A stretch of 64,000 bases of DNA from the NCBI RefSeq assembly GCF_004343725.1, contig NZ_PTQW01000020.1, positions 1 to 64,000 of the forward strand, read 5' to 3'. Below the pieces are notes generated by a model. That model ran no database searches. It was not told where the DNA came from and saw nothing but the letters and a program-made list of their open reading frames with translations. This document shows, piece by piece, positions 19,197 through 27,992 of the stretch; position 1 is the stretch's first letter, and each line of letters opens with the position of its first letter. This stretch comes from Treponema sp. J25 (GTDB taxonomy: Bacteria; Spirochaetota; Spirochaetia; Treponematales; Breznakiellaceae). A program made the position numbers and the translations under genes.

Positions 19197-19736
19197 TTAC
19201 TTACTGAAATAGATATCCACCGAGTCCAGGGATACCACATAGCCATAAATTTTGGCGCTGGCCGCTCCCAGAACAATATCCCCACTTCCCCCATAGGGAA
19301 TTTCCACACTTACCTTTTTGGTCCCATTGAATTGTGCATCCCCGGAGCTACAATCCCAGAGCTTAAATCCTTGAGGGGTTCCAGAACCTACGGTATAGGT
19401 AAAATCCTTTAACTCGATCCACCAGTTATTATCTTGAATGGTAAAGTGGAGTACCAATTTGGTAATCCAGGATTGGGAGATGAGGCTTGCGGTCGCTAAA
19501 TTAGCCACATTAATGGTATAGGTAGTAGGAGAAGAGCCACCATCGGCATGCGTCCAAAGAGAAGTTGCAGGTGCATCAGAATACGTATCACCACTCAACT
19601 TATTTTCCGCCGGAGTAACACCGCTACTAGCCCCGACAATAGGACTCACAATCGTGTATTCCACGGGACAGCCCATAAAAAGTATCCCGAGGACCATCAC
19701 AAAAATGACACAGAAAATCTTTTTGTATCTTTCCAT
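19197..19736 (-). CDS. Small lipoprotein paired with the outer-membrane protein
   Basis: The 179-residue product starts MERYKKIFCVIF, with lipobox FMGC (Cys23) followed by PVEYTIVSP. The mature part is a small beta-rich domain ending in ISLDS-like VSLDSVDIYFSK. AAGGAG is positioned before ATG 19736; the longer open frame further upstream lacks a ribosome site and would run through a structured leader. It is immediately followed by the outer-membrane protein gene. The order lipoprotein then barrel suggests that the two form a surface complex for capturing sugar. The lipoprotein at 2375-2947 is a similar partner of the broken barrel gene. No family recognised. Confidence 0.7.
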   Translation of the reverse strand: MERYKKIFCVIFVMVLGILFMGCPVEYTIVSPIVGASSGVTPAENKLSGDTYSDAPATSLWTHADGGSSPTTYTINVANLATASLISQSWITKLVLHFTIQDNNWWIELKDFTYTVGSGTPQGFKLWDCSSGDAQFNGTKKVSVEIPYGGSGDIVLGAASAKIYGYVVSLDSVDIYFSK

Positions 19737-19770
19737 ACAGGTCTCCTTTTGGTACACTGTAGGATAGGCC

Positions 19771-19860
19771 CCCATCAACGATGGGCCGCTACGATTGGTA
19801 GCGGACGGCCTTCGTAAACCGGTGCCGGGACAAGGGTGCGCCACATTCTGTCCCGGCACC
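19771..19860 (-). ncRNA. Structured 5' leader with three consecutive hairpins
   Basis: Directly before the ribosome site of the lipoprotein gene the minus strand folds into three stem-loops: 19860-19849 with 19832-19821 (12-bp perfect stem, 16-nt loop), 19804-19798 with 19792-19786 (7 bp, 5-nt loop), and 19785-19781 with 19775-19771 (5 bp, 5-nt loop). I recognise no known riboswitch. It may be an mRNA-stabilising or regulatory leader. Confidence 0.45.
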
Positions 19861-19923
19861 ACCCTGATCTCTGGAGAACCGAGCTTTGTAATGAGGAGGT
19901 TTCTTCCTCGCCCACAACAGAGC

Positions 19924-19931
19924 AACCGGTT
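19924..19931. promoter_or_regulatory. AACCGGTT operator-like palindrome
   Basis: AACCGGTT about 190 bp upstream of the lipoprotein start and just upstream of the structured leader. TTGATT occurs just before it on the minus strand, as in the GH5 promoter, but no convincing -10 follows at the right spacing. Confidence 0.4.
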
Positions 19932-20139
19932 TCTCTTTCAATCAATAATCCACCGAGCCTTTTCATCACCTCCTTCTAAATAATGTATTGTTGTCCATCT
20001 CCCGGACCATCGGTCCGTTCGTGGTTTGTGACAAGGAATCCAGGCAAAGGCACATCCTCGCCGCTCGCCTATCCTCGCCACATCCCTGCCTAACGAGAAG
20101 TATGGGGCCCCTGCTTTTTCCCTCTTAGATCCCTCTTTC

Positions 20140-21708
20140 TTACTGGATATCCCTCCCTAAGGAAGGAACTTCATCCCGGGTAATCAGCCAGGGATGTTCG
20201 TAATACGCCTTAAACACCCCCCGTTCCGTGTAGCGCTCCGAGAACTTCCCTGAACCATCAATAACAAACTCCCCATTCCAGGTGCAAAACCAGGCCCAGG
20301 GGAGCCTCTTTTGGGCAATCGCCTCCACATTGGGAAGGGTACCATTCTCAGAAATGGCACAGAGCTTTGGCTCAAAGGAAGAAGCCTGCAGGGCTCTGAG
20401 TTCCTTTTCATGGTCCCGGTAATCCCGCTCCGGGGGATACAGATCCACACTGATAATATCCACCACATCGTCCCCGGGATACCATGCGGGATCCTGGCCG
20501 TTCCAAACCCAGATCAGATTGGTTAGACCATGATGACGCACTAGTCGATCAAAAAGAAGCATATAGAGTTTTTTGTACGGTTCTGGGCCCTTAGAACCCC
20601 ACCAGAACCATCCTCCCGAAGCTTCGTGAAGAGGGCGCCAGAGTACCGGTACACCAGCGGTCTGTAATTTTTTTAATTCCACCGCAATGGCATCAATATC
20701 TCGAAGAAGGAGGGCGTACTCCCGCCCCTTAGGATTTTCCAGGGCCGCCGCAAAATCAAAGGTAGTAGCCTTGGTATAAAATCCTGAGTACCACCGCTTA
20801 TCCGGTTCTTTGTCAATTAATCCCGTGGGGGCATTCCAGTGCCAGGCACAGGTCACCAGGCCCCCTTTCTTCCAATAATTAATCGCCTCCTGGATTACCG
20901 AGCTCTTGGTCCCTCGTTCCACCCGCGAAGGGCTATAATCGATGAGATCTATACCAAGAATAGCAGGATATTTCCCGATTTCCTTAAAAATAGTATTGAT
21001 TTCTACACTCCGACCGTAGATTTGCTGTCCCGAAAGGATTCCCTTCCCCTGCATGTCAAGCAGATATTGATACACCGCCTGAGCAGCAGGGAGAGGATTA
21101 GGGGTCACGAGGTTTCTTCGGGGGAGCATAGTCTGATAGAGTTCCTTTGTCAGGGGCTCTAAGGTAAGACGATCAAGATACCATTCCCCCTGCAGGGAAC
21201 TTATAAAAAGTCGATTTTCTCCTTTGCTAAGCCAGAGGGGATAATAGAAAAGTACATCAGAAAAAATCCCCGTTACCGTAAGACGCTGGGCCCCCACAGA
21301 CCGTTCCTCCACATCTATCTGTACCTGGGCAAGTGATGTATCCCCCGGTTTTACCATACTTCGTAAACGAAGAGCATAATAGCCTTCCTGAGGGATCGTT
21401 ACCGTTACTGCCAGGCTTACCCCTTCAATCACCGGGAACTTTACATACCCTGATCCGGTATAGCCCTGGTAGTCCTTCTCCTGCCGGACCCCAAAAAAGT
21501 CTCCATCCTCCGCTTCATACATCAAAGCACGAGAAGAAAGAGGGGGAAGCCGTCGCCCTTGTTGAGATTGAATTACCGGATAGTCCCGGGGGAAGGGGAC
21601 ATCCTCCGCAATTGCCACAAAGGGTGTTCCAATACTCACTACCATGCTCACAATCCTTATGATTCGCTGCCATTCCCTCATATATCTCATCGTATCTTGC
21701 GCTCTCAT
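20140..21708 (-). CDS. Secreted endo-beta-mannanase: CBM35-like domain plus GH26
   Basis: After a signal peptide (ending near PFVAIAEDV) comes a CBM35/CBM6-like sandwich (YEAEDGDFFGVRQEKDYQGY to GEWYLDRLTLEPL), then a GH26 barrel. GH26 marks are GKGILSGQQ, the acid/base glutamate in WRPLHEASGGWFWWG (about residue 362) and the nucleophile in AISENG (about 454), plus PWAWFCTWNGEFV near the end. It cleaves the beta-1,4-mannan backbone outside the cell. I chose ATG 21708 because GAGGG lies seven bases upstream; ATG 21741 is also in frame but has a poor ribosome site. It follows the CBM-fused binding protein by under 50 bp, linking cleavage to uptake. Confidence 0.9.
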   Translation of the reverse strand: MRAQDTMRYMREWQRIIRIVSMVVSIGTPFVAIAEDVPFPRDYPVIQSQQGRRLPPLSSRALMYEAEDGDFFGVRQEKDYQGYTGSGYVKFPVIEGVSLAVTVTIPQEGYYALRLRSMVKPGDTSLAQVQIDVEERSVGAQRLTVTGIFSDVLFYYPLWLSKGENRLFISSLQGEWYLDRLTLEPLTKELYQTMLPRRNLVTPNPLPAAQAVYQYLLDMQGKGILSGQQIYGRSVEINTIFKEIGKYPAILGIDLIDYSPSRVERGTKSSVIQEAINYWKKGGLVTCAWHWNAPTGLIDKEPDKRWYSGFYTKATTFDFAAALENPKGREYALLLRDIDAIAVELKKLQTAGVPVLWRPLHEASGGWFWWGSKGPEPYKKLYMLLFDRLVRHHGLTNLIWVWNGQDPAWYPGDDVVDIISVDLYPPERDYRDHEKELRALQASSFEPKLCAISENGTLPNVEAIAQKRLPWAWFCTWNGEFVIDGSGKFSERYTERGVFKAYYEHPWLITRDEVPSLGRDIQ

Positions 21709-21755
21709 CCTCTTTCCCTCATGCCTCACAGCATTTTCCATCCCAATCTAATTGC

Positions 21756-23471
21756 TTATTTTTTTTCCTGTATAGAAATATTATCAATAACAAAATCCCC
21801 TGCAAAACGTCCACCAAACTTCAAGGGGAACTTCCCATTGGCAAGGACATCTTTTATATTGACCTTTACGGTATACACCTGATTGGCCGCATCAATCTTC
21901 TGGGTGGTCCAGCCCCAATTTCGGAGACTATCCTGCCACACCTGGAAGTACAGATATCCGTCTGGTTGGGTTGGCATTTTAAGGGGCTTAATATCGAACG
22001 ATATGGTATAGTTCCGCCATCCTACAATGCCAACCTTTTCGGGGTCGGTAAACACCGCATCGATCCATTCTCCATCTACTTTACTATCCATGCTTATTAA
22101 AAGCGATTTGCCTTTGATTGCCCGGGAATCGGAAACAATCTGGAGTTTTACGCTCTTATACTCGGGTTTACCCACCTTAAAAGCAGAGATGTCTCCATTT
22201 TCAAAATCCACCGTTATGGGATTAAACGGTAACTTAACGGGCTTTTCAAAGGGCTTGGCGGCTTCGGCAATAAGGGTTTCCGCCTGAGCCTTGTATCCCG
22301 CGATGGCAGCGGCGGGACTATTACCGGTCCAGACAATTTCTCCAAGGAAGTTATCCAACATAGGATCAAGCACCGAGTTAGAAGGTCCCGGATAGTAGGG
22401 CTTTTTGGCCATTTCATCTACAATGGGAAAGATTTCCTTGGGCCACTTCTGGCGTCCCTTGAGATCTTCCTCGTACCATTCTTTAAGACAAATATCGATG
22501 AATTTTCCCGCATAGGTGGGACTTTTGGAGCCATTCCCGATGGCATAGCCGTCACATTCAAAGATGTTTACCTGTTCTTTGTTTCCTGGACCCCGCGGGA
22601 GTGGTACGTAGGCAAGTTCATCCCGGGTATTTTGGATAATTTGGACCGGGAAATATTCCCGTTCCATATACATGGCGATGGTACGCCGCTGGAGTCCCAT
22701 ACTCGTCATGCTGTAGTCCTGCTGGTACCAGCCCTCTTTTTTAGCATCCGCCAGGAACTGAAGGGCCTCTAACAGTCGTTGGTCGTCAAAATTCAATTTA
22801 AAGTTCCCCTTTGCATCCTTGACGGTGAAACCTGTCCCGTTCATGTACACAAAGCCCCGGGTCCACCAGTTTCCAAAGCCCCAACGATCTATCTTGCCAC
22901 TGCCCGTCGTATCCTTGGTAAGTTTGATGGCTAATTCCCGAAGTTTTGCCCAGGTCCACTTGCCAGCCTTATAGAGCGCCAGGGGCTGTTCACTCTCGGG
23001 GATCCCTTCTTCTTCCATCAAGGTTTTGTTGTAAATGATGATCCAAGGGTGATTGGAAGTAACATGGGAAGCCACGTAGTATTTCCCATCATATTTAAAG
23101 GCCAAGTCCATCCCCGTTTTGTTAATATACGGAACATTGAGGTTCACGTACTTATCAATTGGTTGTACATATCCCCGCGTATAAAACAGGGGGAAATCCG
23201 CATCCCGGGCAAAAATGACATCGATGGGTTCCCCCGCCGCCATATACGTCAGAATTTTCGATTGCCAGTTTACCCAGTCGGAAATGACAAAGGTTACCTT
23301 TCCGCCGGTCTCTTTTCTGTACTTTTCGGCGGCCCGCACCATCACATCGTTCTTATCCCGTGGATTTACCCCCGGCCGAAAAACGGTGATATTAGGACTC
23401 TCGGCCCCGCTAGCTAAAGTAGCTGTGAGAAGTACCAAACCCCACAACAAAACCGGTTTCTTTTTCAACAT
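21756..23471 (-). CDS. Sugar-binding protein fused to a C-terminal carbohydrate-binding domain
   Basis: The 571-residue protein has a signal peptide, a family-1 solute-binding module (about 25-420; WVNWQSKILTYMAAGEPIDV, DYSMTSMGLQRRTIAMYME, GYAIGNGSKSPTYAGKF) and then a separate beta-sandwich (about 440-571) that ends AGDFVIDNISIQEKK. That terminal I-D-N-I-S strand is a jelly-roll signature like those of the nearby lipoproteins, so I read it as a carbohydrate-binding module. Binding proteins rarely carry such a module. It probably works with the permeases at 23759-25659 and captures mannan fragments made by the GH26 enzyme encoded just downstream. GGGGAGG precedes the ATG. Confidence 0.85.
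   Translation of the reverse strand: MLKKKPVLLWGLVLLTATLASGAESPNITVFRPGVNPRDKNDVMVRAAEKYRKETGGKVTFVISDWVNWQSKILTYMAAGEPIDVIFARDADFPLFYTRGYVQPIDKYVNLNVPYINKTGMDLAFKYDGKYYVASHVTSNHPWIIIYNKTLMEEEGIPESEQPLALYKAGKWTWAKLRELAIKLTKDTTGSGKIDRWGFGNWWTRGFVYMNGTGFTVKDAKGNFKLNFDDQRLLEALQFLADAKKEGWYQQDYSMTSMGLQRRTIAMYMEREYFPVQIIQNTRDELAYVPLPRGPGNKEQVNIFECDGYAIGNGSKSPTYAGKFIDICLKEWYEEDLKGRQKWPKEIFPIVDEMAKKPYYPGPSNSVLDPMLDNFLGEIVWTGNSPAAAIAGYKAQAETLIAEAAKPFEKPVKLPFNPITVDFENGDISAFKVGKPEYKSVKLQIVSDSRAIKGKSLLISMDSKVDGEWIDAVFTDPEKVGIVGWRNYTISFDIKPLKMPTQPDGYLYFQVWQDSLRNWGWTTQKIDAANQVYTVKVNIKDVLANGKFPLKFGGRFAGDFVIDNISIQEKK
23450..23459. promoter_or_regulatory. AAACCGGTTT operator-like palindrome
   Basis: Perfect 10-bp palindrome within codons 4-8 of the binding-protein gene that starts at 23471, about 45 bp downstream of its -10 box. 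A repressor bound here could block elongation. Confidence 0.45.
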
Positions 23472-23500
23472 AGACTAACCTCCCCTTTCTTGTTTTGCCT

Positions 23501-23509
23501 ATTATAGCA
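23501..23509 (-). promoter_or_regulatory. Extended -10 promoter of binding protein / GH26
   Basis: On the minus strand TGCTATAAT (23509-23501) is a TGn-TATAAT extended -10, with no good -35. Transcription would start about 25 bp before the ATG at 23471. The stretch 23530-23758 further upstream is GC-rich and gene-free. Confidence 0.65.
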
Positions 23510-23758
23510 CAGGTTTTACAAAAGGGGTATTTATTTTTCCCCTTTTTTTACAATCTTAAAGCAGGGCTCAGGGCCTCCTGAGAAAGCCTTAGGCCCCTGG
23601 CTATGCCGGATTTTTCCCCCTCCCCATAATTTTGGGGCCGCTTGCCGCTCCGGTTGTGCTTTCTTTATCGCCTCCGCGGCCTGGGCTATCCCTTCCGTTC
23701 GCTTTTCATTTTATTTCTAGCCCCTAGTTTTTACCCTCCACCAGGCGTTCCCCGCTTT

Positions 23759-24733
23759 TTACCCCACAATTCCTGTTCGGGTAATACTTTCCGTAAAATA
23801 CCGCTGGGCAAAGATATACAAAATCAAAAGTGGTACGATTACCACAAAACAGGCCGCCTCCAGAACCGCCGACTGGGCCAGGGCCATATCTTCAGGGCGA
23901 ATATTCTGGGTAAGCACACTAAGCCGATCCTGAAGTACCGTAACCGCCACCGTAAGAGGGTATTCTTCCACAAAAAACATGACGGACAAAAAATAATCAT
24001 TCCAATGCCATACGATAGAAAAGAGGGTAATCACAATCACAATGCTTCCCACATTAGGAACCATAATGGTAAAAAAGGTACGAAAAGGTCCACATCCATC
24101 GACCCAGGCGGCTTCCTCAAGCTCTACAGGCATGCCCCGGAAAAATTGACGGGCCATAAAGATATACAGGCCCGAACGGATTCCTACCCCAAAGGCAGAA
24201 AGGATATAAAAGGGCCAGTTCGTATTTAACAGATTAAACGTCAGTGGTTCTCCCGTGTGAAGGGCAAGAAAATTCCCCAGGCCCCAGAAATTAAAGAAAC
24301 GGAAATGCACATAGAGGGGAATAATAATCGTTTGGACCGGAACTATAATCGTGAAAATAAGAAAACTAAAAAGGAGTTCCCGCTCTTTAAACTTGAATCG
24401 GGCAAACCCATACCCCACAAAAAGGGATACCACCACCTGGATAAGCACCGAGGGGACCATCATCGTAAGGGTTTTCCAGATGGACGAAGCGAATCCAATA
24501 ACTTGATCGGCCAGGATAAAGTTCTTAAGGGTAGGATGCTTCGGTATCCAGATCACCGTTGGATCCAGCTTATCCATATAATCACTAAAAGCGTTAGAAG
24601 CCAGGAACAATACGGGATATAGCAGAACATAGGTCATACCCAGCAAAAAAATGGCCCGGAGAATCCTGGAAATAACAAGGAGACTCTGGTTGGCAAGCTT
24701 TGTCTGATTTATTTTCGGAATACTGAATTTCAT
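23759..24733 (-). CDS. Sugar ABC transporter permease (MalG type)
   Basis: The 324-residue membrane protein has about six helices, the coupling motif LEEAAWVDGCGPFRTFF near residue 205, and the C-terminal FAQRYFTESITRTGIVG characteristic of the second permease of carbohydrate importers. Start ATG 24733 has GAGGGG upstream and lies 8 bp after the stop of its partner permease. It is the last gene of the operon that starts with alpha-galactosidase, and it is followed by the binding-protein/GH26 genes, which have their own promoter. Confidence 0.92.
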   Translation of the reverse strand: MKFSIPKINQTKLANQSLLVISRILRAIFLLGMTYVLLYPVLFLASNAFSDYMDKLDPTVIWIPKHPTLKNFILADQVIGFASSIWKTLTMMVPSVLIQVVVSLFVGYGFARFKFKERELLFSFLIFTIIVPVQTIIIPLYVHFRFFNFWGLGNFLALHTGEPLTFNLLNTNWPFYILSAFGVGIRSGLYIFMARQFFRGMPVELEEAAWVDGCGPFRTFFTIMVPNVGSIVIVITLFSIVWHWNDYFLSVMFFVEEYPLTVAVTVLQDRLSVLTQNIRPEDMALAQSAVLEAACFVVIVPLLILYIFAQRYFTESITRTGIVG

Positions 24734-24741
24734 AGACCCCT

Positions 24742-25659
24742 CTACACCATGTAAAATGTCCGCCGCGAAAGCAGAGCATTCACTATCAAAATAATGATCA
24801 TCACCGCCACAAAATAGGTGATGGAGATCGTCGTACTATATTCAAACTTTCCCTGGTTCGCGGTGGTCACAATCATCCGCATTACCTTGTTCGAATAATC
24901 AGTAAAATAATCGATTATCGAATAGATGATAGAAAGCATAAAACTGGGCGAAATAAGAGGAAAGGTAATTTTCCAGAATTTTTCCCACCCCGTGGCCCCT
25001 TCGATGCTTGCAGCCTCATACATACTGTCAGGGATGGCGTGAAGGGCAGACAAAAGCAGCAGTATCTGGACCCCTGATTTCCAGGTTAAATCGAAAATCT
25101 GGCTGATAGTGGAAACGATGGCCTTTACCAGGGCCACATTTAGTCCTGCCCGAACCAGAATAGCATTAAGCCCTTCGGCCTGAAAAAGAAAGGTGGATTC
25201 GGAACTAAAGGTATTAAGGACGTTTTCTTTGAGCACCGAGATTACCACCCCTGATGAAATAATCACCGGCAGGAAGAAAATGGCCCGCATCAATGTTCTT
25301 CCTCGGAAATCGTTTTTTAGAATGCTGGCAATGAAAAGGCTAAAGAAAACGATAATCGGCACCTGATAGACAATATTTAAAATTGATTCCACCAGGTTTC
25401 GAGTGAAGTCAGGATCCTGCAAAAAAGCATACAGGTAATTTTGTAAACCAACCCATTCAAAATGAAGTCCCTCTTGATCAATGTATATTTTGGTAAGGGT
25501 GTAATAAACAGCAGTAAACAGAGGAAGAGCAAAATACACGATAAAGCCAAACACCCACGGTGCGATAAATATCCGTCCATACATGGCTTTTCGCTGTTCA
25601 ATGCTTCCTTTACGACGTCGATAAACCCGACGGGGTCGATAAAGCGTATCACCGTTCAT
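24742..25659 (-). CDS. Sugar ABC transporter permease (MalF type)
   Basis: The 305-residue protein begins with a basic tail (RPRRVYRRRKGSIEQRK) and then YGRIFIAPWVFGFIVYFALP, typical of the first permease of such importers. The coupling motif reads YEAASIEGATGWEKFWK, with Glu instead of the usual Asp before Gly. It shares closest context with the permease 8 bp downstream. The start has GGGGGA upstream and lies 5 bp after the DUF5696 gene. It probably makes a heterodimer with the product of 23759-24733 and takes substrate from the CBM-fused binding protein. Confidence 0.92.
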   Translation of the reverse strand: MNGDTLYRPRRVYRRRKGSIEQRKAMYGRIFIAPWVFGFIVYFALPLFTAVYYTLTKIYIDQEGLHFEWVGLQNYLYAFLQDPDFTRNLVESILNIVYQVPIIVFFSLFIASILKNDFRGRTLMRAIFFLPVIISSGVVISVLKENVLNTFSSESTFLFQAEGLNAILVRAGLNVALVKAIVSTISQIFDLTWKSGVQILLLLSALHAIPDSMYEAASIEGATGWEKFWKITFPLISPSFMLSIIYSIIDYFTDYSNKVMRMIVTTANQGKFEYSTTISITYFVAVMIIILIVNALLSRRTFYMV

Positions 25660-25664
25660 TATGA

Positions 25665-27992
25665 TTATCCCCCAATACGTACAAAGGAGCGGGCAGGAAT
25701 GGTTATACTACCTATAGTCTCTGCCCGTTCTCCATAGTTGATGTAGAAACCTATTCCGTTAGCATAGACGACACGACGGACCTTCTTCGAAAGGACCTGG
25801 TGCTCTCGAATCGGAACGTCTTTTATTTGTCGAAGCAGCGGAAATAGTTCCCGGTATAGCGCTGCGGTTTTGTCCAACCAGTCATAGGCATAACTACTCA
25901 TGTAGGGCTCAAGAAGGCTATCCCGCAACTCCTCCGGATGTTCCCCAACAAACAAGACTGAAGGGTAGGCCCCTGACTCAAGCATAAAGAGCTTTGCCTC
26001 GAGGGGATCGAGGGCCTGATTATAGGCGATATTTGTAAAGGGTTTAAAACCTTTGAGCACCATTTGATAGAAAGGAATAGCCACGTCTTCAATCTCATAC
26101 ATGCTAGAAGTAACCGGCACATCACAGACAAAATCCACATAAGGTAAAGCATAATCAAAGGGACGGGAAAGGAGCACCGGCATCTTTTGAGCCGTCTGCT
26201 GTAAGAGCGTTTCAAAGGTCCTACGGGTATCTTCTCGATTATACCCCTTGGGCGTAAAATCTGAAGCCAAAAGATTACCCATCGAATCGGGGCTCAGGCC
26301 GAGAAATTCCTGCATAGGGGGAGCCTCGGGGATTTTTTCTTGTATACTTCTGGACAACGAAGAGCCTATGGATAGAAGAGCCTCGTCTTGCCACCTCTTT
26401 ACAAAACGTTCCAAATACTTTTGATAGGTCCTCTCAATGACAGAAGTTTTCAGAAACCAGAAAGCCCCCTCCTTGTTAGTGGTAAGCTTTTCGAACGTAG
26501 ACATACGGTAAGGGAACACCTGGGCGGGCGCCCGATTAACTGTTTTATTGGTGTGTAATTCTGGTATAAGAGAAAATGACGAACGATATAGGGCCACCGG
26601 TTCGGTACCTAAGAACAAAGGAATTTGGCGGGCAGCGGTCCAGGACAGAAAATTTTTAAGCCCCCTTTCTCCTCCAAGGCTCGAAGCAGGAAGAGGCGAT
26701 GTAGCGTAGTCCCCATAAAGACCTCCTTTCTCCCAGCCATCGTATTTGACCACAAGATGATCTACCCCCAACGTACGTAACTGCTCTAGAACCGCCTTCC
26801 CTACCCCAAAAGAAGTAAAAGCAATCTGCTGCCGTTTAGGAAACCCTAAAAAGGGCTTTACCTTGGGACTTGCACCAATAAAGTTCACCAAAAGAGAAGG
26901 TTCCGATTTTAAAAAAGAGCTGGGGGTATAGTTTTTCTTCTCTATTAAGTAGTTCCGATATATCTCAGCCATCGAAACATAATCCGCCTCCTCTGGGGAT
27001 AGTAAGATATACCGAACCTGGAAATTCCCCCCATAGGGAACATTTTCGAATATAAGAATATCACGAGGGGTTCCTGTTTTTTCCCGAAAAGAAACTACGT
27101 CCGAATCCAATACAATACAACTAGCACTTGCTGCATTGTACGAAGTCCTTTGATATGCCGTTTCCCCGTTAATCCAGGCCCGACTTGCTCCTTCTTCAAT
27201 AATCGCGAAAAAACCACCATCCTTTCGCTTAAGCCCAAACACAGGAAGATAAACCTTTTCAGAAACCTCTTTTTTCATCAAAGGCTGAATAACCGGATCC
27301 CGACCATACACGTACTGTTGGTAGGGTTGTTTCGACTTCCGGTTATTAAAATAGATAAGAGCCCCCGATCCATCAGGAACCAGCAAATAGCCCTCTTCCG
27401 ACGAAGATGCGGCCCCAAAATACGGAAGAAGGGTAAAATCGATAAGCCTAAGTCCCACCTCCGGATCGGTCTTAATTTCTTGTAAAGGGACCGATACCAC
27501 AAGGTCCCTCCCTTCAAGCCGCACATCCACCGGTACAGTGATTCCTTCCCTGGTAAAGGTATGTTCAAAACGGACCCCACCAGGAATAGCCGAGACCGCA
27601 AGCCCCGAACGGCGCACCACATTGGTATACCCATTGGCTGGAAAAATGGAACTGTTTACGTCTACCGTACGGATAGTTAGCATCGAAGGAAGGGTGTTCT
27701 TATTAAACCCTGATGCAAAGGATTCGGTTTGCCACCCCGGCGGCGAAGAATACCACAGGGCCTTCGATGCTTTTACATAAACCGCAAAGAGTCCCTCCCC
27801 TTCATTCACAAAAAGCTGCAATGCAGGGGTCTCGGCGTATAGGGTAAAACCGACTAAGGAGGTCAGTCCCTTCTCCTTGTCGTTTTGGGTCCCCGAGGGG
27901 CGGCTCTTTTCTGAGATTGCAAAAAGGGAGTTCCCCATCGCTAACCACCACATGAGTATCAATAAGCCAGTTATCCATGTATGTTTTTTCAT
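25665..27992 (-). CDS. Secreted DUF5696-like protein of carbohydrate ABC loci
   Basis: The 775-residue protein has a signal peptide (ending near GNSLFAI), an N-terminal beta-rich half with GYLLVPDGSGALIYFNN and YVYGRDPVIQP, and a C-terminal half that looks like a TIM barrel. I recall this layout as DUF5696, a family found beside sugar ABC genes in Paenibacillus; the function is unknown. A glycoside-processing or sugar-binding role is plausible but not shown. Its ATG overlaps the stop of the upstream gene (ATGA at 27989-27992), so the two are translationally coupled. It precedes the second pair of permeases. Confidence 0.75.
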   Translation of the reverse strand: MKKHTWITGLLILMWWLAMGNSLFAISEKSRPSGTQNDKEKGLTSLVGFTLYAETPALQLFVNEGEGLFAVYVKASKALWYSSPPGWQTESFASGFNKNTLPSMLTIRTVDVNSSIFPANGYTNVVRRSGLAVSAIPGGVRFEHTFTREGITVPVDVRLEGRDLVVSVPLQEIKTDPEVGLRLIDFTLLPYFGAASSSEEGYLLVPDGSGALIYFNNRKSKQPYQQYVYGRDPVIQPLMKKEVSEKVYLPVFGLKRKDGGFFAIIEEGASRAWINGETAYQRTSYNAASASCIVLDSDVVSFREKTGTPRDILIFENVPYGGNFQVRYILLSPEEADYVSMAEIYRNYLIEKKNYTPSSFLKSEPSLLVNFIGASPKVKPFLGFPKRQQIAFTSFGVGKAVLEQLRTLGVDHLVVKYDGWEKGGLYGDYATSPLPASSLGGERGLKNFLSWTAARQIPLFLGTEPVALYRSSFSLIPELHTNKTVNRAPAQVFPYRMSTFEKLTTNKEGAFWFLKTSVIERTYQKYLERFVKRWQDEALLSIGSSLSRSIQEKIPEAPPMQEFLGLSPDSMGNLLASDFTPKGYNREDTRRTFETLLQQTAQKMPVLLSRPFDYALPYVDFVCDVPVTSSMYEIEDVAIPFYQMVLKGFKPFTNIAYNQALDPLEAKLFMLESGAYPSVLFVGEHPEELRDSLLEPYMSSYAYDWLDKTAALYRELFPLLRQIKDVPIREHQVLSKKVRRVVYANGIGFYINYGERAETIGSITIPARSFVRIGG

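Noticed and set aside
19775-19966. Small open frame starting MKRLGGLLIE behind AAGGAGGTGATG
   Set aside because: The Shine-Dalgarno overlaps the start codon, and the frame runs through the hairpin leader; a leader peptide is possible but not supported.
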